Shown: positions 22,469 through 26,295 of the stretch, one piece after another
How positions within the stretch are numbered: the first letter of the stretch is position 1
How the letters are laid out: every line of letters starts with the position of its first letter
Source: a virus
Length of the DNA: 26,295 nucleotides
Virus record (IMG/VR): IMGVR_UViG_3300031578_007492
Coordinates: 1-26,295 of that record
Direction: 5' to 3' (one strand)
Made by a program: the position numbers and the translations under genes
Notes under the pieces: model-generated
The model's database searches: none
What the model saw: only the letters and a program-made list of their open reading frames with translations
What the model was told of the DNA's origin: nothing

Positions 22469-23170
22469 ATGAAATATGATTTAATAGTAGCCGATCCTCC
22501 ATTTCAGTTTCAGGATTCGTTAAAGATGAGTGACGTTAAGCGTAGCTCATCTTCACAATACAAAGTTCTTAAAACTAAAGATATTATTAATCTAGATGTA
22601 AAATCTATTGCTGCGGACAATTCTGTATTAGCTTTGTGGGTTCCGTCCGCAATGTTATCTGATGGACTTGAAACTATGAATGCTTGGGGATTTCAGCAGA
22701 AGCAGACTTGGATTTGGGTCAAGACTAAGGTTGACCCGCTGTACCCGTTAGTGAAAAGATTTCGTAAAGGTCTCTATAATTATCAGCGTCTATCTTTTAA
22801 AACCACTATTAATATAGTTAAAGAAATTGTGGAAGACTTCGATTTAAATAGTATTTTAAATTTCAACTTGGGAAGAACATTTAGGCAAACGCACGAGTTA
22901 TGTTTGATTGGAACGCGAGGTAAGGTTAGCAAACTGCTTAAAAACAAATCTCAACGTTCAGTTTTTGTTGGTCCTGCCCTCCCAATTCATTCCGAAAAGC
23001 CGGAAGAGCTACAAGATCGTTTGGAAAAGATGTACCCGGGTGTTAAATCTTTGGAAATGTTTTCTCGCCGGCTGCGTCCTGGTTGGACTTGCGTAGGGTT
23101 AGAACTTCCTGGACCTAACAAGGGCGAAGATATAAGAGATTCTATAAAAAGATTACAGAAAAAGAAGTGA
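22469..23170 (+). CDS. MT-A70-family adenine methyltransferase
   Basis: Transfers a methyl group from S-adenosylmethionine to N6 of adenine in DNA or RNA. DPPF (residues 9-12, motif IV) follows KYDLIVA at the N-terminus. Later come LALWVPSAMLSDGLETMNAWGF, TWIWVKT, GRTFRQTHELCLIGTRGK and HSEKPEELQDRLEKMYPG, an order typical of bacterial/phage MT-A70 enzymes. A middle insert (about residues 90-130, KRFRKGLYNYQRLSFKTT) is unusual. At 233 aa it is a normal size. It is followed by an HNH gene with overlapping GTGA, so methylation might protect phage DNA from host or its own nucleases. Confidence 0.88.
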   Translation: MKYDLIVADPPFQFQDSLKMSDVKRSSSSQYKVLKTKDIINLDVKSIAADNSVLALWVPSAMLSDGLETMNAWGFQQKQTWIWVKTKVDPLYPLVKRFRKGLYNYQRLSFKTTINIVKEIVEDFDLNSILNFNLGRTFRQTHELCLIGTRGKVSKLLKNKSQRSVFVGPALPIHSEKPEELQDRLEKMYPGVKSLEMFSRRLRPGWTCVGLELPGPNKGEDIRDSIKRLQKKK

Positions 23171-23670
23171 AAACTCTTTTATTAAACTCCACTTATCAAC
23201 CTATATCCTTCGTCACGCCAGAGAAAGCTATTAAGCTTTTTGTAAAGGATAAGGTAGAGGTGTGCGCTGAGTGGGATGAAATAATTCGCTGGGGTTGCGG
23301 TTCAATGAAGTTACCAGCGGTAATTCGTTTGAAGTATTATGTTCGATGGATACCGCGTCGCATGCGTTATAACAGTATTGGTGTGTTTAGGCGTGACCGG
23401 TTTACCTGTCAGTTTTGTAGTAAATCTTTTAAAACTTCAAAATTAACCATTGATCACGTAATTCCGCGTGCTCGTGGTGGTAAGTCTACTTGGGTAAATT
23501 GCGTCACCTCTTGTTTTAATTGTAATAATAGAAAAGGTAATCGTACTCCGGAAGAGGCACGGATGCGTTTATTAAAAACGCCAAAGGTGCCTAATGTTAA
23601 TTTAGCCAACGAGGTAATAGGAATACATCCACAGCATCCACAGTGGGATTATTTTCTTGGTATTAACTAA
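23167..23670 (+). CDS. HNH endonuclease
   Basis: Free-standing HNH nuclease. The core is CQFC (Cys81, Cys84), TIDHVIPRARGGK with His97, WVNCVTSC with Asn111, and CFNCNNRKGNRT with Cys116, Cys119 and Asn120, so both the zinc and catalytic sites look complete. The N-terminal half (LLNSTYQPISF, AIKLFVKDKVEV) is the extension found in many bacterial and phage HNH proteins. Start: GTG 23167 overlapping the methyltransferase stop (GTGA). It is followed by a probable terminator. It may be a homing enzyme, or the cutting partner of the adjacent MT-A70 methyltransferase. Confidence 0.9.
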   Translation: MKTLLLNSTYQPISFVTPEKAIKLFVKDKVEVCAEWDEIIRWGCGSMKLPAVIRLKYYVRWIPRRMRYNSIGVFRRDRFTCQFCSKSFKTSKLTIDHVIPRARGGKSTWVNCVTSCFNCNNRKGNRTPEEARMRLLKTPKVPNVNLANEVIGIHPQHPQWDYFLGIN

Positions 23671-23675
23671 TCGAG

Positions 23676-23696
23676 AGCCGCCAGCGTGGTGGTTTT
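23676..23696 (+). terminator. probable intrinsic terminator
   Basis: A compact hairpin pairs AGCCGCCA (23676-23683) with TGGTGGTT (23687-23694), with two G-U pairs and a GCG loop, followed by TTTTCT. It lies 5 nt after the HNH stop and would separate the methyltransferase/HNH pair from the next gene. It is weaker than the terminator at 670. Confidence 0.5.
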
Positions 23697-23719
23697 CTAT
23701 ATTTGTATTGGAGAATTTT

Positions 23720-24484
23720 ATGGGTGAAATGATTATTTTTGGAAGTCAAGAGTGTGTAATTGATATTCGCAAATATGAGAAAAAGGTTTGGGACTTTGCA
23801 GATCAAATTTGTTCCGACCAAGATTACATGAATTACATGCAACACCAGCGCCGAGCGGACCGCTGGAAAGTTAAACAAAACATAATTGATAGCAAACTGC
23901 CAGAGTGTGCTGTTAATGAGTTTTTAATTAGTCATGGGTGTCCGGACTTACCTACTAATCCAGATTTTAAAGTATATGGTAAGAAAGAAAAGAGTTGGGA
24001 TCCAGATCTGAAGTATAACTTCAGCGCACCATGGAACTTGACTTACTCTTTGGATCGTAGTATTGTTGGCACTGGCACACAATTAGACGTGGCAGTCAAG
24101 AGTTGTACAAAAGAAACGGCTGACAAGTATGGAGCATCGTTTGTGTTTAACATTGGTACCGATTCTAAACCCAACACAATAGAGGGAGCAGTGTCTGGTA
24201 AGAAACATAGCGGATGTGACGATCTATTCATTAGTGGCAAAGATAGTGATGTTATAGCATTCGTCTTGTTTGACCGGGTAAAAATGGAGTGTGAGCTGCG
24301 TGGCTTTGCTAGCTGGGTGTCATTGAAAAATGATTATAAAAACGCTTTTGGGACTATGCGTTTGCCCAAATTTAGAACTATAAAAACAGCAGTTTACGAT
24401 ACTTATTTACAAGATGTACGCAAAAAATCGTGTGAGTACAGTAAAATGAATTCGTTTTTTGCCAGTTGTGGAGTTCAGGTTTGA
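23720..24484 (+). CDS. hypothetical protein, possibly PD-(D/E)XK-like (254 aa)
   Basis: The start is ATG 23720 with GGAG 6-7 nt upstream; the frame from 23657 would run through the terminator. A region PECAVNEFL (Glu62), SWDPDLKY (Asp96) and LDVAVKSC (Lys127), followed by a FVFNIG strand, is laid out like the E ... D ... xVK plan of some divergent PD-(D/E)XK nucleases. The canonical second acidic residue is Ala125, so catalysis is doubtful. Its place next to an adenine methyltransferase and an HNH nuclease makes a DNA-modification link attractive, but this is inference. Otherwise unrecognised. Confidence 0.65.
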   Translation: MGEMIIFGSQECVIDIRKYEKKVWDFADQICSDQDYMNYMQHQRRADRWKVKQNIIDSKLPECAVNEFLISHGCPDLPTNPDFKVYGKKEKSWDPDLKYNFSAPWNLTYSLDRSIVGTGTQLDVAVKSCTKETADKYGASFVFNIGTDSKPNTIEGAVSGKKHSGCDDLFISGKDSDVIAFVLFDRVKMECELRGFASWVSLKNDYKNAFGTMRLPKFRTIKTAVYDTYLQDVRKKSCEYSKMNSFFASCGVQV

Positions 24485-24873
24485 ATAATATAATCAATTT
24501 AATTCTTGGTGATTGGTCGCATGATGGTCATGGACGAGCTTCTATCACTACTATACGTAGTAATCTCACTAAACCTGAGATGGACGAGGCTTATATTGTA
24601 GGGACTAAAAAAGTTGGATTCTCTTTTATAGAGGAAGTGGGTGTAGATTTTGATGATTATAGTGGGTGCTCTATAGATCAGGAACAGACTGACATGTTAG
24701 AAGAGGCGGGAGTAGATACCTCTTGTATAGATTATTCTGATCATCGAATATATGAAGAAGGTTTTGTTGATATTTATTTAGATATCGTTAAATTAGGCGA
24801 CGATACGTTCGAATGGGAGCGCGTTAGTCATGAAGAAAATCATATCCGAATAGGAGGGTACGGAATTTTTTAA
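24481..24873 (+). CDS. hypothetical phage protein, TTG start (130 aa)
   Basis: There is no ATG before residue 38. TTG 24481 overlaps the previous stop and has GGAG (24470-24473) seven bases upstream, so it is chosen over TTG 24466. The N-terminus ILGDWSHDGHG is a short motif I associate with small phage hypothetical proteins of unknown role. The rest is very acidic (DFDDYSGC, DQEQTDMLEEAGVD, EEGFVDIYLDIVKLGDDTFEWE). It shares TAATG with the next gene. A nucleic-acid mimic is conceivable from the charge, but nothing else supports it. Confidence 0.65.
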   Translation: MNNIINLILGDWSHDGHGRASITTIRSNLTKPEMDEAYIVGTKKVGFSFIEEVGVDFDDYSGCSIDQEQTDMLEEAGVDTSCIDYSDHRIYEEGFVDIYLDIVKLGDDTFEWERVSHEENHIRIGGYGIF

Positions 24874-25058
24874 TGACTCCTTGGATTATAATTTATATAG
24901 TAGTATTTGTTGTACTGCTTATTTTAGGCGCCATGTGTGCTGGTGTCACTGAAAACCCATTAAGTAGAGTATTTATTAATGCTGCACTTTGGCCAATCGG
25001 CGCAGTCTTTTTAATTATATTGGTGCTCATTACAATATTAGGAGCGCTATTGGGCTAA
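24873..25058 (+). CDS. small two-helix membrane protein (61 aa)
   Basis: Two hydrophobic segments, residues about 4-24 (WIIIYIVVFVVLLILGAM) and 40-60 (WPIGAVFLIILVLITILGAL), are joined by a short polar turn with ENPLSR. Size and plan resemble small phage membrane proteins such as class II holin-like or superinfection-exclusion proteins, but no lysis gene is adjacent and there is no charged C-terminal tail. It overlaps the upstream stop (TAATG). Confidence 0.7.
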   Translation: MTPWIIIYIVVFVVLLILGAMCAGVTENPLSRVFINAALWPIGAVFLIILVLITILGALLG

Positions 25059-25083
25059 GAATTCACCGTGACTAATCTCATAT

Positions 25084-26025
25084 ATGTATATGTGGGATAA
25101 GATAGATAGGCTAGCTTCTTTATTTGAAAAGGCTGCTAAGGCTCAGTCGATTTATTTATATCACGGTACTGCTGAGAATGTTTTACCCAGCATTTTTAGT
25201 CAAGGTCTTATCCCCGATCCAAAAGAAAGAGCGTGGGCAGAAGATTCTGACGCTAGCATATACATGCCATCGCGCCAATCATTGCAAAGCATATATTTGA
25301 CTGGCAATTTGCTTACCGCTTTGGGAGCTGGCAATCGTAGAGGTAGTCTAGCCCGAATTTTGGTAATAGTATCTGTACAGCCTCAATCATTGGTAGCTGA
25401 TGAAGATGCTTTATTGAGATTGAGAAATCCTCTTCCTTCTCATTTTTCTGACTTTTTAATTGGAGCTGCATATATTCAAGCTATCAGCAATCCGGACGAA
25501 CGTACTAGAGAAATCAAAAAGGATTATATTGAAAATAATATAAATCATATTATTACAAGTTTAAAAAGTAAACCTCATCCTAACGTTATTAAACGAGTTA
25601 GGCAGCTTTTAAGTGATGGTTTTATAATAGCAGCAGCCCGGCAGGCGGCTTACGTTAGTGATTGGGATAGAGTTGCTGCTTATGATTTTGGTTTTGGCAA
25701 AGTTCCTCAACCTATTCGTGCCCAGGCAGAACAAGATTTTAAACAGTATCAGGATCAAATGACGCGCACTTTACATATACTAGCGCGTCCCGGGGAAGTA
25801 TCGGATTTATTCAACTTCACTGCTCGTTCTAATGAACCCATAAGATTTAAGGGATCTAATAGAATAGTTGCTATCTTTAAAGAAATACCTAAACCAGATA
25901 GCATTCATAAGATGTTACAACTGGTCTATCCCACCTCTGTTAGTCAAATACCAGGTGAAGCTATAAATAAACTCCGTAGCGACTGGAACAAAAGTATATC
26001 TGAAGACTTTCGAATTAAAGAGTAA
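25084..26025 (+). CDS. putative ADP-ribosyltransferase-fold protein (313 aa)
   Basis: After a helical N-terminus (IDRLASLFEKAAKAQ) comes IYLYHGTAENVLPSIFSQGLIP (His27, Thr29), then SIYLTGNLLTALGAG about 45 residues later. This pairing of an H-x-T strand, a GL-P turn and a Tyr-containing strand is the plan of the PARP/ART and RNA 2'-phosphotransferase superfamily, which use NAD. The third key residue could not be placed, so the call is tentative. The remaining 200 residues are not recognised. Start: ATG 25084 or 25090, both lacking a good ribosome site. Such proteins in phages may modify host proteins or be packaged. Confidence 0.7.
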   Translation: MYMWDKIDRLASLFEKAAKAQSIYLYHGTAENVLPSIFSQGLIPDPKERAWAEDSDASIYMPSRQSLQSIYLTGNLLTALGAGNRRGSLARILVIVSVQPQSLVADEDALLRLRNPLPSHFSDFLIGAAYIQAISNPDERTREIKKDYIENNINHIITSLKSKPHPNVIKRVRQLLSDGFIIAAARQAAYVSDWDRVAAYDFGFGKVPQPIRAQAEQDFKQYQDQMTRTLHILARPGEVSDLFNFTARSNEPIRFKGSNRIVAIFKEIPKPDSIHKMLQLVYPTSVSQIPGEAINKLRSDWNKSISEDFRIKE

Positions 26026-26295
26026 TTAACAGCTCTACCTTGTTTCTTACCGTATTTATTGTGTACTTAAGTTTTATTTCTTTAATTGTTGCCCAACTAT
26101 ATAACTTACGTATCTCTGCGCAATCGTCGTAGGATAATACCCATCGGTGTTTTGTTTTGCGCAAATAATCAGCAAGCCTTTCATGGTCCTCAATGCTGAA
26201 TCCATGCTGATACATCTCATTGCCCTTGATGAAATATGGAGGATCTAGGTACATAAATGCTGGGCAGTTGTCGTCCATAATTAATTCTTTAAAGT
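26015..26295 (-). CDS. DNA adenine methylase, Dam/D12 class (3' part, cut by window edge)
   Basis: Methylates N6 of adenine in duplex DNA. The visible part has the catalytic motif IV YLDPPYFIKGNEMYQHGF followed by HERLADYLRKTKHRWVLSYDD and the closing YTINTVRNKVELLI, the usual C-terminal end of D12-class enzymes. The frame stays open to the window edge (FKELI precedes MDDN), so the ATG at 26278 is internal and the SAM-binding N-terminus lies outside. It is the only - strand gene and converges on the ART-like gene, overlapping it by 11 nt. It is the second adenine methylase in 4 kb. Confidence 0.9.
   Translation of the reverse strand, partial: FKELIMDDNCPAFMYLDPPYFIKGNEMYQHGFSIEDHERLADYLRKTKHRWVLSYDDCAEIRKLYSWATIKEIKLKYTINTVRNKVELLITL

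Overview
The window looks like the accessory and replication-support part of a large (jumbo-class) tailed-phage genome. It is moderately AT-rich and very densely packed. About 33 genes run on the + strand, mostly joined by ATGA, TAATG or GTGA overlaps. The only strand change is at the right edge, where a Dam-type methylase gene runs in from the - strand. Most products are unknown. The recognisable ones are host-like genes that big phages often carry: DksA/TraR, ClpP, an FtsK-type ATPase, RNase HII, a type IA topoisomerase, a ribosomal bS21 homologue, a PP1/lambda-type phosphatase, HNH endonucleases and DNA methylases. No rRNA, tRNA, insertion sequence or CRISPR was seen. Phage identity is inferred from gene content and packing; no terminase or capsid gene lies here.

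Layout. 1-700: one isolated transcription unit with a near-consensus promoter, a strong ribosome site, a basic AT-hook-like protein and a clean intrinsic terminator. 742-4664: dksA-like, clpP, two Cys-motif proteins, a 500-residue helical protein and DUF192. 4671-7751: two genes with promoters placed for leaderless mRNAs (4706 unknown, 5115 FtsK-like), then a 506-residue zinc-motif protein. 7760-8564: an HNH endonuclease gene whose ribosome site sits in a 12-bp hairpin. 8565-8955: an intergenic region with four diverged copies of a 16-nt repeat; in one frame every copy reads V-L-I-C-A-stop and all variation is synonymous. 8956-15373: RNase HII (third leaderless-type promoter), a histidine phosphatase, small proteins including a paralogous pair, and an RlaP-type nucleotidyltransferase split by a 356-residue LAGLIDADG intein. 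15373-22466: phosphatase, topoisomerase I, BCS1-like AAA ATPase, bS21 and several unknowns in one overlapping chain. 22469-26295: MT-A70 methyltransferase, HNH endonuclease, a possible PD-(D/E)XK-like protein, a two-helix membrane protein, a possible ADP-ribosyltransferase-fold protein and the opposing Dam-type methylase.

Together the genes suggest takeover and support of host information processing (transcription, translation, proteolysis, DNA topology, R-loop or primer removal, DNA methylation). Selfish elements (intein and HNH genes) lie among them. The most unusual signals are the VLICA repeat array, three promoters each exactly 6 nt from an ATG, the intein in a nucleotidyltransferase, and hairpins over two ribosome sites.
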